A DNA stretch of 64,000 bases from SXXH01 sp041165735 (GTDB taxonomy: Bacteria > Planctomycetota > UBA1135 > GCA-002686595). This document shows, one piece after another, positions 52,836 through 61,757 of this stretch. Numbering within the stretch: position 1 is the first letter of the stretch; every line of letters starts with the position of its first letter. Where the stretch lies: the NCBI GenBank assembly GCA_046341775.1, contig JBKDQQ010000052.1:11202-75201 (forward strand), written 5' to 3'. A model generated the notes under the pieces. The model ran no database searches. It had not been told where the DNA came from and saw only the letters and a list, made by a program, of their open reading frames with translations. Made by a program: the position numbers and the translations under genes.

Positions 52836-53058
52836 GGTGGTGGCCCGGCCGCGTGCTCCCTGCGAAGGCGGGCGTGCGGCGGCGGGGCAGCTTAGCGAGG
52901 CGGAGCGGCGACGGTCAGGGTCGACCGCGCGGGAAGCCGCCGCCGGGCCTCCTCCGCGGGCGACGCCCCCCCGCGCGGTGCCGTGTTCGACGGCGGGCGC
53001 CGCTTCCGTCTTCCCGCCGAGCTTGCGCTGCGCGCCTGCATGGGGCGAGAATCCCGCG

Positions 53059-54246
53059 ATGCGACCCAACAAGCAGGTCGGCGCCATCGCCCTGTCCACC
53101 ACCCTCGCCCTCGACGCGCGGGCCAAGGAACTGATCGCCAAGGGACGCGACGTGGTCAACATGTCGGTCGGCGAGCCCGACTTCGACGCCCCCGCCGCGG
53201 TGCAGGAAGCGGCGGTCGGCAGCGTGCGCGGCGGCAAGGTGCGCTACACCCCCGCCGAGGGCACGCCCGCGTTGCGCCAGGCGATCGCCAAGCACCTGAA
53301 GGAGACGCGCGGGATCGACTACCTGCCGTCCGAGATCACGGTCTGCCACAGCGCCAAGCACGCGCTTTCAGGCACGCTCTTGTCGCTGATCGAGCCGGGC
53401 GACGAGGTGCTGATGCTGCTTCCGGCGTGGGTCAGCTACGTCGAGATCGTGCGCTACGCCGGCGGCGTGCCGGTGCTGGTCAAGCCGCGCGCCGACCTCG
53501 GGCCGGACCTCGCCGCCATCGAGCGCGCCACGAGCGCACGCACACGCGGCATCCTGCTCAACTCGCCCTGCAATCCCACGGGCTACACCATGACGCAAGC
53601 CGAGGTGCGCGCCATCGCCGCGCTGGCCGAGGCGCGCGACTTGTGGATCGTCTCCGACGAGATCTACCGGCGGCTCGTCCACGAAGGCGAAGCGAACCTG
53701 TCGCCGGCCTCGATCTCGCCGTCGCTGCGCGCGCGCACGGCCATCATCGACGGCGCCTCGAAGGCCTTCGCCATGACGGGCTACCGCATCGGCTTCGTGG
53801 CCGCGCCCGCGCCCGTCGCCGCCGCCGTGGGCCGGTTGCACAGCCAGCTGACCGGCTGCCCCAACGCCGTGTCGCAGGCCGCCTACCTCGCCGCGCTGTC
53901 GGCCGAGCCGCCGGAAGTGGCGCGCATGTGCGAAGAGTTCAAGCGACGACGCGACCATCTGGTCGCGGGCCTCGTCGGCCTGGGCCTTCCGACCCCCGTG
54001 CCGCGCGGCGCGTTCTACACGTACTCGGACATCTCCGCGCTGTGCGACGAGCGCGGCTCGAAGGGCTTCTGCGAGGACCTGCTCGAACGGGAGAACCTGG
54101 CCGTGGTGCCAGGCTCGGCCTTCGAGCTCGACGGCTGGATCCGCCTCTCCTACGCGACCTCGCTCGAGCAGATCGACCGCGCCCTCGAGCGCTTGGGCCG
54201 CTTCGTCGCCGGTCGCCGCCGACGCGCCACGCCCTCCACCCGCTGA
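53059..54246 (+). CDS. Class I/II PLP aminotransferase (aspartate aminotransferase-like)
   Basis: A 395-residue fold-type I aminotransferase. The key residues are present: NMSVGEPDFDAP at the N-terminus, the NSPCNPTG motif, DEIYRRL with PLP-contacting Asp/Tyr, and DGASKAFAMTGYRIGF with the catalytic lysine. It ends with an Arg-containing WIRLSYATS. The 1,2-aminotransferase group I-gamma (thermophile-type aspartate aminotransferase) is the best fit, moving an amino group from aspartate or aromatic amino acids to 2-oxoglutarate. It converges with the DUF2325 gene at a palindrome copy. Confidence 0.9.
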   Translation: MRPNKQVGAIALSTTLALDARAKELIAKGRDVVNMSVGEPDFDAPAAVQEAAVGSVRGGKVRYTPAEGTPALRQAIAKHLKETRGIDYLPSEITVCHSAKHALSGTLLSLIEPGDEVLMLLPAWVSYVEIVRYAGGVPVLVKPRADLGPDLAAIERATSARTRGILLNSPCNPTGYTMTQAEVRAIAALAEARDLWIVSDEIYRRLVHEGEANLSPASISPSLRARTAIIDGASKAFAMTGYRIGFVAAPAPVAAAVGRLHSQLTGCPNAVSQAAYLAALSAEPPEVARMCEEFKRRRDHLVAGLVGLGLPTPVPRGAFYTYSDISALCDERGSKGFCEDLLERENLAVVPGSAFELDGWIRLSYATSLEQIDRALERLGRFVAGRRRRATPSTR

Positions 54247-54281
54247 GGGCCTCGCCACCCGCCGGGAGCCTCGCCGCCCGC

Positions 54282-54297
54282 GTCAAGCGGCCTTGAC
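54282..54297. repeat. Dispersed palindrome copy 8, at convergent gene ends
   Basis: GTCAA GCGGCC TTGAC, perfect half-sites with a 6-bp spacer. The TCA of the left half is the stop codon of the DUF2325 gene on the minus strand. It lies 35 bases past the end of the convergent aminotransferase. Confidence 0.8.
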
Positions 54298-56259
54298 ACC
54301 CAGGGCGCGCGCCAGGTTGCGCCCCACGGCCCCGACGCGGCCCTTCTCCACGCGCACGAACCACACCTTCTCGCCCGCCGCGCGCCTCAGCTTGCCTTCG
54401 GCGGAGTGCGAGATGAACCCCGTGCAGGCCAGCACGAGATCCACGCCTTCCTTCTTGAGCCGCTCGGCGGCCGAGTCGAGGCGCTTGGGGTTCAGCAGCA
54501 CGATATCGATCGAGGCGAACTCGAACTCCGTCAGCAGCCGCTTGCGCAACTCCTGGTCGTTGCGGTTGCCGATCCACAGCACGCGCTTGCCCTTGACCTT
54601 GGCGAGCAAGGCGCCGGGCCACGAGCGCGGTTCCGCCTCGTGCTCCTCGATCTCGTCCTTGTCGACCGGCGGCTGGACCTGCGCGGCGGCCACCGGCGCG
54701 GCCAACGCATCGACCTGGGTCGCCAATTCGTCGTGCAGCTTCTTCCAGCGCGTGCGCGCGCCACGACCGAGGTCCACGCGCTGGCCCTTGAGCTCCGGCC
54801 CCAGCGCGAGGAAATCCGCCCGACGCGACGAGAGCACGGTCGCCAACTTCGGACCGGGCAGCACGTCCCCGAGGCCCAGCGCCTGCTGCAGCCACACCGC
54901 CAGCGCATGGCCCTTGGGCGTGGAGGCCAGCGACTTGAGCAGCTTGTTCTTGTTCTTCTTGGCCTCGTGCTTCTTGCGGTCCCAGCCGCAGGCGGCCGCC
55001 CACGAGCCGCGCGGCGCGTGCTCGGGCTCGAGCAAGGTCGCGAGGCCCTTGGGCAGTTCGCGGCCATGCCGATCGACCAGCCAACGCAGCCGCCCCATGC
55101 ACGCGCCCCACGCCTCGTGCTCGCCGCCGCGCAGCCAGCGCAGCGACCGGGCGTGCTCCTCGACCACTTCGCGGAGCTCCTCCAGCTGCGCGCGCGAGGG
55201 ACGCGGCGGCTCCTCGAGCCTCTCTTGGCGCGCCGCGTGCGCGCTCGTCTCCAACGGGCCGGTGAGGCGCGCGAGCTCCTGCTTGATGCGCGCCATGCGC
55301 GCGGCGCCGTCGGGTGGCGCCGGTTCGAGGGCTGGCGCATCCCGCCAACCTTCCTCGTCCTCCGTGCGCTGCGCGGCCGAGGCGAGGATGGACTCCAGAC
55401 TGGCCCGCGCATGCGCCGCGACTTCGGCCCAGCTGGAGGCTGACCGCTCGGGCTCGTGCCCGGGCGGGAAGTCGGCCTCCGCGGGGACGCAGTCGAGGCG
55501 CAAGGCGTGCACGCCGCCCGGCCAACCGACCTTGCCAGCGGCACCGAGGCGCGCGGCGAGCCGCGCCACGCGCTTCTCGACCTTGGCGTCGCGGCGCGCG
55601 TCGTCCTGCAACTGACGCGCGCTGGCGATCCACTCGGTCAGCTTCAAGCGCTGCCGCACCGGCGCGGCCGCGGGCAGCGACGGCAGGTAGTGGTCGATCT
55701 GCTGCTCGAGCGCGTCGAGCTCCTCCAGCAGTTCCTGCTTGGAGCGAGCGGGCACGACCACCGGTGCCGAGCGCGGATCGACGGCAGCCTCCAACCCCGC
55801 CTTCCCCGCGACCGGCTGCCGCGCATCGGGCGCGGACGGGGTGGAGGACGGCGAAACGGGCTCGACCGCGACAGGTCCCGACGAGCGGGACGGCTCCACC
55901 CTCTCGGTCGGCGCCGGCGCGTCGAGTTCGTCGATTTCGTCGCGTGGCGCGTCAACGACGCCGCGCAGGGGGCCCTCCAACGCCTCGATGTCGATCTCCA
56001 AGCGACGCTCGAGGTCCATGTCCGGCAGTCGCGCGGTCGGTGCAGCCGCGAGGCCGCGCACCATCAGTTCGCGCGCGAGATTCGAAGGCAGCATCTTCGC
56101 GAGCGCGTCCTCGAGCGCATCGCGCTTGTCGACTCCGCGGCCGACCCAGCGCTCGTCGCCGCTCGAAACGAGCACTTCCGTCCAGCCTCGCCGACGAAAG
56201 CGGGCGCGATAGTCCAACTCGCGCAGCAGCGCGACCAGCGCGGAAGTGGCGACATCCAT
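54283..56259 (-). CDS. DUF2325-domain protein with long charged middle region
   Basis: A 658-residue protein. The N-terminal 60 residues (LVALLRELDYRARFRRRGWTEVLV) are a small alpha/beta module. A Pro/Ser linker leads to a long helical region rich in Arg, Glu and Lys (for example LEELDALEQQIDHYLPSLPAAAPV). The C-terminal 100 residues are the DUF2325 pattern: VLWIGNRNDQELRKRLL, IDIVLLNPKRLDS, DLVLACTGFISHSAEGK. DUF2325 domains occur with nucleic-acid-linked or defence-linked proteins but their activity is unknown. No membrane segment. The ATG at 56259 is the plausible start; the frame is open further upstream without family features. Confidence 0.68.
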   Translation of the reverse strand: MDVATSALVALLRELDYRARFRRRGWTEVLVSSGDERWVGRGVDKRDALEDALAKMLPSNLARELMVRGLAAAPTARLPDMDLERRLEIDIEALEGPLRGVVDAPRDEIDELDAPAPTERVEPSRSSGPVAVEPVSPSSTPSAPDARQPVAGKAGLEAAVDPRSAPVVVPARSKQELLEELDALEQQIDHYLPSLPAAAPVRQRLKLTEWIASARQLQDDARRDAKVEKRVARLAARLGAAGKVGWPGGVHALRLDCVPAEADFPPGHEPERSASSWAEVAAHARASLESILASAAQRTEDEEGWRDAPALEPAPPDGAARMARIKQELARLTGPLETSAHAARQERLEEPPRPSRAQLEELREVVEEHARSLRWLRGGEHEAWGACMGRLRWLVDRHGRELPKGLATLLEPEHAPRGSWAAACGWDRKKHEAKKNKNKLLKSLASTPKGHALAVWLQQALGLGDVLPGPKLATVLSSRRADFLALGPELKGQRVDLGRGARTRWKKLHDELATQVDALAAPVAAAQVQPPVDKDEIEEHEAEPRSWPGALLAKVKGKRVLWIGNRNDQELRKRLLTEFEFASIDIVLLNPKRLDSAAERLKKEGVDLVLACTGFISHSAEGKLRRAAGEKVWFVRVEKGRVGAVGRNLARALGVKAA

Positions 56260-56372
56260 GGCGGGCGGGGCTCGAGGGGCCGAAGCGGATCGGGGACGGA
56301 AGGCGCCACCGATCCGTCGAGTGCTATCGGATGTCGCCTGCCCGGAACTGCAGCCGACGCGAAAGGTAGCGA

Positions 56373-56657
56373 CTAGGGGGAACCGCTCGGCCCCGCATCG
56401 GGCGGATGCAGCGGGTTCGCCATCCCGATCAGCAGCCAATTGGCCCGCGCCTCGTCCAACGACAGGCGATTGGCGCCGCCCGCGAGATCGGGACGGCGTG
56501 CTTGCAGAGGGTCGTCCTCCCAACCGCAGCGCGGGCAGATCTCGAACGACCCGGGAGGCTCGCGCAGCGACGCCGCGCCGCAGCACGGGCAGGTGCGTCC
56601 GCCGTCGGCGCCCGGGATGCGCGTCGTCGCATGTTCGCCGCCGGAGGAGTCGCCCAT
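56373..56657 (-). CDS. CPCC family cysteine-rich protein
   Basis: A 94-residue protein with two zinc-ribbon pairs: CPCC at about 25-28 and ICPRCGWEDD, followed by DPLQARRPDLAGGANRLSLDEARANW. This is the CPCC family pattern; the four cysteines would hold one zinc ion. Function unknown. The ATG at 56657 is chosen because a TAGCAT element lies exactly 7 bases upstream; the frame is open upstream without cysteines. Confidence 0.75.
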   Translation of the reverse strand: MGDSSGGEHATTRIPGADGGRTCPCCGAASLREPPGSFEICPRCGWEDDPLQARRPDLAGGANRLSLDEARANWLLIGMANPLHPPDAGPSGSP

Positions 56658-56664
56658 GCCCGCG

Positions 56665-56670
56665 ATGCTA
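56665..56670 (-). promoter_or_regulatory. -10-like TAGCAT, leaderless spacing
   Basis: On the minus strand TAGCAT ends 7 bases before the ATG at 56657. Confidence 0.45.
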
Positions 56671-56699
56671 GCGCCTTGGCGTCCACGCGCCGAGCCGCG

Positions 56700-56705
56700 T
56701 ATCCT
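56700..56705 (+). promoter_or_regulatory. -10-like TATCCT, leaderless spacing
   Basis: TATCCT ends 7 bases before the ATG at 56713. A GGAG also precedes the ATG closely, so initiation at either a leaderless or short-leader transcript is possible. Confidence 0.4.
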
Positions 56706-56712
56706 CCGGAGC

Positions 56713-58293
56713 ATGGGCATGCTCATCTGCTCGAGCCTCGTTCTGCTGCTGGCCGCCGACGAAGCGCAGTCCCTGCGCCGGGCCCAGGACCACCTCGCGG
56801 CCGCGCGGTTGGACGAGGCGGCGGCAGCGCTGGACGAGGTGCCGACGCAGGCGCGCGGGTTCGAGTGGCGCCACCTGGATCTGGCCTTGTTCTGCGCGCG
56901 CAGTTCGCAGGTCTCGGCTCCGTTGTCGGCGACGACGCGCTGGGGCTGCTCGGGCTCCGTGCTGGCGCTGGACCACTCGCCGGACGGCAGGTTGCTCGCG
57001 GCGGGCTACGACGATGGGCGCGCGCTGCTGCTCGACGCCAAGAGCGGCGAAGCGCTGGCCGTCTGCGCCACGCACCAGAGCCCGGTGCGTTCGCTGTGCT
57101 TCGCGCCGGCCGGCGACATGCTGGCCGTGGGCCACGAGGACGGCACGCTGGCCCTCCACGCGCTGGACGGCGCGCGCCTCGCGCAGTGCCAAGGCGGCGA
57201 GCGCGCCCAGTTGGCGCTCGTCGCGCGTGGCGGACGCCTGGCCTCGCTCTCGAGCGACCAACTGCTGCGCGTGCACGGCATGGACGACGCGCGGTTGGTG
57301 GTGGCGTTGCGCGGCTTCGCCACGGCGCCGCTCGCCATGGCTTGGTTGTCCGACGAGGAGATGGTCGTCGGCGAAGAGGGCGGGCGCGTGCGCGCCTGGC
57401 GCGTGGCCGACGGCGACCCCGGCCGCGAGTGGCCGGCGCTGCAAGGCAAGGCGCAGGCGCTGCTCGTCGCGCAAGGGCGGCTGTGGGCCGCGGGCGACTC
57501 CGCACCGCTGTCGACGAGCGCGCTCGACGCATCCGGCGGCTGGCGCGCAACGCCGGGACCGAGGCGGCCCTGCACGGCGCTGGCCGCGTCGCCGGACGGG
57601 GCGCGCGTGGCGGCGGGCCTCGACGACGGCCGCATCTGGTTCGTCGACGCGCGCAGCGCCGCTCCGCTCTTCTCGCTCAAGCCCGTCGCGGGCGAGTTGC
57701 GCGCGCTCGACTTCGACCCGAGCGGCGAGCGCCTCGCCTTCGCCGCGGGCGAAGGCGCCATCCATGTCGTCGAGACCACGATCGTCGGCGCGCGCCGCGC
57801 GCAGCGCGATCCGCTCGCGCCGTTGCCGGATCTCGCGACCGCGCGGACGATGCGCGCGCACGAGCTGGAGAAGCTGCTGCTGGCGCACCTCGCGCGCGAC
57901 AACCGGGTGAAGACGCACTGGCTGCGCGTGCAGGAGCTCGCCGACGACGGGATGGCGCGCTTCCCCGCGAGCGGGCGCCTGACGACCGCCGCCGGCGCGG
58001 CCCGCTTGCGCGCCGGCGATCCGCAAGGCGCGCTCGAACTCGTCTCGCGGGCCAAGGACCTCGATCGGGGCCAGGCGCCCACGCTCGCGTTCCACGCCTT
58101 GGCGCTGGCACGTTGCGACAGGGGCGACGAGGCGCGCGACGCGTACAAGCGCCTGCTCGTCGTCCTGAAGGAGGAGCGCTGGCGCGACGACCTCGACGCG
58201 CAATCGCTGCGCGACGAAGTCGCGAGTTCGCTGCCGCCGCCCGAGAAGAAGGCGCGGCCGGCCGCGAAGCCCGCCGATCTGGGCGGACGCTGA
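56713..58293 (+). CDS. Exported WD40 beta-propeller protein
   Basis: A 526-residue protein with an N-terminal hydrophobic stretch (MGMLICSSLVLLLAADEAQ) acting as signal or anchor, a short helical part, and then a seven-bladed WD40-like propeller from about 75. The blades repeat patterns such as LALDHSPDGRLLAAGYDDGRALLLDAKSG and VRSLCFAPAGDMLAVGHEDGTLALHALDG. A helical TPR-like tail starts near 375 (HELEKLLLAHLARDN). No enzyme domain, so a scaffold for protein interactions is likely. Start supported by TATCCT 7 bases upstream. Confidence 0.82.
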   Translation: MGMLICSSLVLLLAADEAQSLRRAQDHLAAARLDEAAAALDEVPTQARGFEWRHLDLALFCARSSQVSAPLSATTRWGCSGSVLALDHSPDGRLLAAGYDDGRALLLDAKSGEALAVCATHQSPVRSLCFAPAGDMLAVGHEDGTLALHALDGARLAQCQGGERAQLALVARGGRLASLSSDQLLRVHGMDDARLVVALRGFATAPLAMAWLSDEEMVVGEEGGRVRAWRVADGDPGREWPALQGKAQALLVAQGRLWAAGDSAPLSTSALDASGGWRATPGPRRPCTALAASPDGARVAAGLDDGRIWFVDARSAAPLFSLKPVAGELRALDFDPSGERLAFAAGEGAIHVVETTIVGARRAQRDPLAPLPDLATARTMRAHELEKLLLAHLARDNRVKTHWLRVQELADDGMARFPASGRLTTAAGAARLRAGDPQGALELVSRAKDLDRGQAPTLAFHALALARCDRGDEARDAYKRLLVVLKEERWRDDLDAQSLRDEVASSLPPPEKKARPAAKPADLGGR

Positions 58294-58321
58294 GCGCGCG
58301 GACGCGCCGCGCTTCCGCGCC

Positions 58322-59515
58322 TCAGGAGTCGCCGGCCGCGGGCGGCGCGGGAGGCTTGATGCGGCGCCGGCGCTCGGTCAAGGACAGCAGGAAGGCCTTG
58401 AGGTCGGCCTTCTCCTCGTCCTCGAGGCCGAGCTGACGCAGCAGCGGCGACTTGGTCGGGAACAGCGGATCGTCCTTCTGGTCGGCGCGGCGCGGCGGCC
58501 GCGGCATGCCGGCGTTGTACATGTTGAGCACGCCGTCGAGGTCGAACTGCCCGTTGTGCATGTAGGGCGCGGTGCGGCCGAGGTTGCGCAACGACGGCGT
58601 GCGGAACCGGCCCACGTCGGCGGAATCCTTCGTCTGTTCGTACCGTCCGAGGTCCTGCAGTTCGCGGCCGTAGTACGTCAAGCCGGCGTTGTGGAACCGC
58701 TCGTCGGTGAAGAGCGGCCCGTTGTGGCAGTTCAAGCAGCGCGCCTTGGTGCGGAACAAGTGCAAGCCGCGCAGCTCGGCGTCGGACAACGCCTCGTGGT
58801 CGCCCTCGAGGAAGTCGTCGAAGGCGCTGGATCCATCGGAGACGAAGGTGCGCTCGTACGCCGCGATCGACGCGGCCACCTGCTCCATGCCGATCGGCCC
58901 GGGCCCGAAGGCCGCCTCGAAGCGCTCGCTGTAGCCGCGCGAGCCCGACAGGAAGGCCACGACGCGCGCGAAGTCCGCGTCCATCTCGGCGGGATTGGAC
59001 ATCACGGCCAGCGCCTGCTCTTCGAGGCTCGCCGCGCGGCCGTCCCAGAACCAACTCTTGCGCAGTCCCGTGTTGAGCAGCGCGGGCGCGTTGCGCTTGA
59101 GCGGCTTGGCGTCCTTGCCGAGGCTCGTGGCGCGCCCGTCGGCGAAGCCCAGCTCCGCGTCGTGGCAACTGGCGCACGACATCTGCCCCGTGCCCGACAG
59201 GCGTCCGTCGAAGTACAAGAGCTCGCCCAGCTCGACGCGCGCGGCGAGGCGCGGATCCTCCTCGACCGGTGGACGGACGACGAGGCCCAGCTCGCGATGC
59301 TCGACGCCATCGTCCAGCACGGGAGCAGGCCACTCGGCGGGCGGACGGGCGTAGAGACGACGCAGTTCGTCGATCGACGGCGGCGCGGCCGCGCTCGCCG
59401 CGGGCCCGGCCTCGACCTGGACGGAGGACGGCGAACCCGCCTGCGTCGCGCACCCGCCGAAGACGACGACGAGCACGAGGAGCGGCTGCCGCGAGGGAGC
59501 CGGGGCTCGTCTCAT
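58322..59515 (-). CDS. Di-haem cytochrome c peroxidase / MauG family, lipoprotein
   Basis: A 397-residue protein with a signal peptide whose lipobox is VFGGC. Two CxxCH haem sites are visible, CASCHDAELGFADG near 113 and CLNCHNGPLFTDERFHNAG near 259, plus the family's GLRKSWFWDGRAASLEEQA. MauG-type enzymes use the two haems to reduce peroxide or modify a protein. The bacterial peroxidase length of about 330-400 residues fits. It ends convergently 28 bases from the WD40 gene. The ATG overlaps the stop of the HD gene (ATGA). Confidence 0.9.
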   Translation of the reverse strand: MRRAPAPSRQPLLVLVVVFGGCATQAGSPSSVQVEAGPAASAAAPPSIDELRRLYARPPAEWPAPVLDDGVEHRELGLVVRPPVEEDPRLAARVELGELLYFDGRLSGTGQMSCASCHDAELGFADGRATSLGKDAKPLKRNAPALLNTGLRKSWFWDGRAASLEEQALAVMSNPAEMDADFARVVAFLSGSRGYSERFEAAFGPGPIGMEQVAASIAAYERTFVSDGSSAFDDFLEGDHEALSDAELRGLHLFRTKARCLNCHNGPLFTDERFHNAGLTYYGRELQDLGRYEQTKDSADVGRFRTPSLRNLGRTAPYMHNGQFDLDGVLNMYNAGMPRPPRRADQKDDPLFPTKSPLLRQLGLEDEEKADLKAFLLSLTERRRRIKPPAPPAAGDS

Positions 59516-60885
59516 GGCGCCTTGACCTCGTAGGCGTTCTTCGCCTCGGCGAACTCGGCGCGCGCGACCTCCTGCACCTTCTGCAGCACGGTTTCGTCGC
59601 TCGTGTCGGCGTAGACGTAGAACTTCCACAGGTCGCGGTAGCCGCGCTCGAGGTCGGCGAGGCGCGGCACGCGCGCGGCGTGCTCGCTCAAGGGTCGGAC
59701 ACCCGGCACCCCAGGCCAGCGCACGTGCATGCGCGCCTCCTTGAGCTGCATCGTCTTCGCAGGGCAGTACACGATCACCTCGACCTCCTTGCCGGTGGCG
59801 AAGCGCACGAGCTCGGCGATGCGCGCCTCGCTCTCGGCGCGGGCCTTGGCGCCGCCGGGCGCGAAGAAGCGCTGCACCAGCGACTCCTGCACGGCCTCGT
59901 TCTCCCAGCGCGGGAACACGCAGGCGCGCTTGGGCAGGCGACGCTCGCGGAAGCGCCGCACCAACGACCGCACGCGCTCCTTCGCGGGGCGGGGCGCCTT
60001 GTCGACCGAACGCTCCAGCAGGTCGAGCACCGATTCGTCCGTCTTGTCGTAGAAGTCGGCTTCCTTGACCGCGCCGCAGGCGAGCGCCGCCTCGACCGCG
60101 CGCGCCACCAGCGCGCCCGCCGCCACCTTGGCGTGGTGGTAGTACACGCGCTCGCTGAAGTAGTAGCGCGCCTCCAGCATGCGCACGACTTCCGAGAGGA
60201 TGTCCTCGCGCAGCAGGTCGTGCTTGGCGAGGTCGATGTACAGGTTGCCGCTGGCCCGATCGACCTTGAGGTAGCTGACCACGCGCTCGTCGACCGACAG
60301 GCGCAGCCCGGTGAAGTACGCGTCGCGCGCGAGGTAGTCGAGGATGTCGGAGGCGATCGTGCCGCCGACGATCTGGCGCCAGCACGGCGGCACGACGCGG
60401 CCGTCGCCCGCCTCGAGCACCGCCAGCACGTCCTCGAGCACGCCGAGGTCCTTGAGCGTCGCCCCCAGCGCCGTGGCGCTCGACAACAGCTGCCGGAAGC
60501 GGTACGGCAGGTCGTGGCGGCCGAAGATGCCGTCCTGGTCCTCGATCGAGTGGCCGAAGGGCACGTGCGTGGCGTCGTGCACCAGCGCGGCGAGGCGCAC
60601 GACGCGCGCCTCCTCCTCGGAGACGCCCACGCAGGACTTGGGATCCAGCTCGGCCGAGAGGTTCGCGGCGTCGACGATGCGCTGCGCCATGTGCAGCGAG
60701 CCGATCGAGTGGTCGAAGCGCGTGTGCACCGCGCCCGGGTACACGAGGTAGGCGGTGCCGAGCTGCTTGACGCCGCGCAGGCGCTGCATCTGCGGCGTGT
60801 CGAGGACCCGCATCTCCTCGTGGGTCAGGTGGATGTCCCCGTGCACGGGGTCTCGCACCACGCTGTAGCGCTTGCGTCCGGCCAT
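59512..60885 (-). CDS. HD-domain phosphohydrolase, dGTPase/SAMHD1-like
   Basis: A 457-residue protein. RDPVHGDIHL opens the family, HTRFDHSIGSLHMA (H54, H59) and LVHDATHVPFGHSIED (H103, D104) form the HD metal site, and GGTIASDILDYLARDAYFTGL carries the distal aspartate. Related enzymes hydrolyse dNTPs to nucleosides or remove phosphate from nucleotides. The C-terminal 200 residues, with CVFPRWENEAVQESLVQRFF, are family-typical. TACACT lies 8 bases before the ATG. Its stop overlaps the peroxidase start, but the two functions are unrelated on sight. Confidence 0.86.
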   Translation of the reverse strand: MAGRKRYSVVRDPVHGDIHLTHEEMRVLDTPQMQRLRGVKQLGTAYLVYPGAVHTRFDHSIGSLHMAQRIVDAANLSAELDPKSCVGVSEEEARVVRLAALVHDATHVPFGHSIEDQDGIFGRHDLPYRFRQLLSSATALGATLKDLGVLEDVLAVLEAGDGRVVPPCWRQIVGGTIASDILDYLARDAYFTGLRLSVDERVVSYLKVDRASGNLYIDLAKHDLLREDILSEVVRMLEARYYFSERVYYHHAKVAAGALVARAVEAALACGAVKEADFYDKTDESVLDLLERSVDKAPRPAKERVRSLVRRFRERRLPKRACVFPRWENEAVQESLVQRFFAPGGAKARAESEARIAELVRFATGKEVEVIVYCPAKTMQLKEARMHVRWPGVPGVRPLSEHAARVPRLADLERGYRDLWKFYVYADTSDETVLQKVQEVARAEFAEAKNAYEVKAP

Positions 60886-60893
60886 TCCCGTCC

Positions 60894-60899
60894 AGTGTA
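60894..60899 (-). promoter_or_regulatory. -10-like TACACT, leaderless spacing
   Basis: On the minus strand TACACT ends 8 bases before the ATG at 60885. Confidence 0.4.
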
Positions 60900-60992
60900 G
60901 CGATCCGGAAAGTTCTTCCGCGTCCGAGGGGCGCCCGGACCCCGCGTACTCAAGGCGGACTCGTCCGGGGGCCGATCCTTCAGCAGATCCCC

Positions 60993-61754
60993 ATGGACAT
61001 CAGCACGCTCATCGGAACCATCCTCTGCCTGGTCTTCGTCTGGTGGTCCATGGCGTTGGGGGGCGACATGAGCCTCTTCTGGGACACTCCATCGGCGATC
61101 CTGGTCGTCGGCGGCACCGTGGCGGTGGTGCTGATGAACTTCACCCTGTCCGACATGGGCGTCGTCGGCAAGGCGTTGGCGCGCAGCTTCCTGGTCAAGC
61201 TGCCGACGCCCGACGAGCAGATCGAGAAGATCATCGAGTACGCCAACCTCGCGCGCCGCGAAGGCCTGCTGGGCCTCGAGTCCAAGGTGGCCGAGATCAA
61301 GGACCCCTTCTTCGCCAAGGGCATCCAATGCCTGGTCGACGGGTTCTCGCCCGAGACGGTGCGCGGCATCCTCGAGCTGGACACGAACGTCATGCGCCAG
61401 CGCCACGCGCACGGCAAGAAGCTGCTCGAGACCTTCGCCACCTTCGCGCCGGCCTTCGGCATGATCGGCACGCTGATCGGCCTGGTGCAGATGCTCGCCA
61501 ACATGAGCGACCCGAGCCAGATCGGCGCGGGCATGGCGGTGGCCTTGCTGACGACCTTCTACGGCGCGGCCATGGCGAACATGCTCTTCCTCCCGTTGGC
61601 GGGCAAGCTCGACTTGCGCGCCAAGCAGGAGGCGCAGATCCGCTCGCTCGTCATCGACGGCGTGCTGGCCATCCAGGTCGGCGAGAAGCCGCAGATCATC
61701 CGCGAGCGCCTCGTCAGCTTCCTCAAGCCCTCGCAACGCCAGAAGGCGGCCTGA
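60993..61754 (+). CDS. motA: Flagellar motor stator protein MotA
   Basis: A 253-residue membrane protein with four helices. It starts MDISTLIGTILCLVFVWWSMALGG, and has ATFAPAFGMIGTLIGLVQM and AVALLTTFYGAAMANMLFLPLAGKLDLR, containing the two conserved prolines of the stator. It forms the A5 ring of the ion channel and pushes the rotor with charged residues in the cytoplasmic loop (VMRQRHAHGKKLLETFATF). The gene is followed at once by two motB-like genes; no other flagellar genes are in the window. Confidence 0.93.
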   Translation: MDISTLIGTILCLVFVWWSMALGGDMSLFWDTPSAILVVGGTVAVVLMNFTLSDMGVVGKALARSFLVKLPTPDEQIEKIIEYANLARREGLLGLESKVAEIKDPFFAKGIQCLVDGFSPETVRGILELDTNVMRQRHAHGKKLLETFATFAPAFGMIGTLIGLVQMLANMSDPSQIGAGMAVALLTTFYGAAMANMLFLPLAGKLDLRAKQEAQIRSLVIDGVLAIQVGEKPQIIRERLVSFLKPSQRQKAA

Positions 61755-61757
61755 TCC

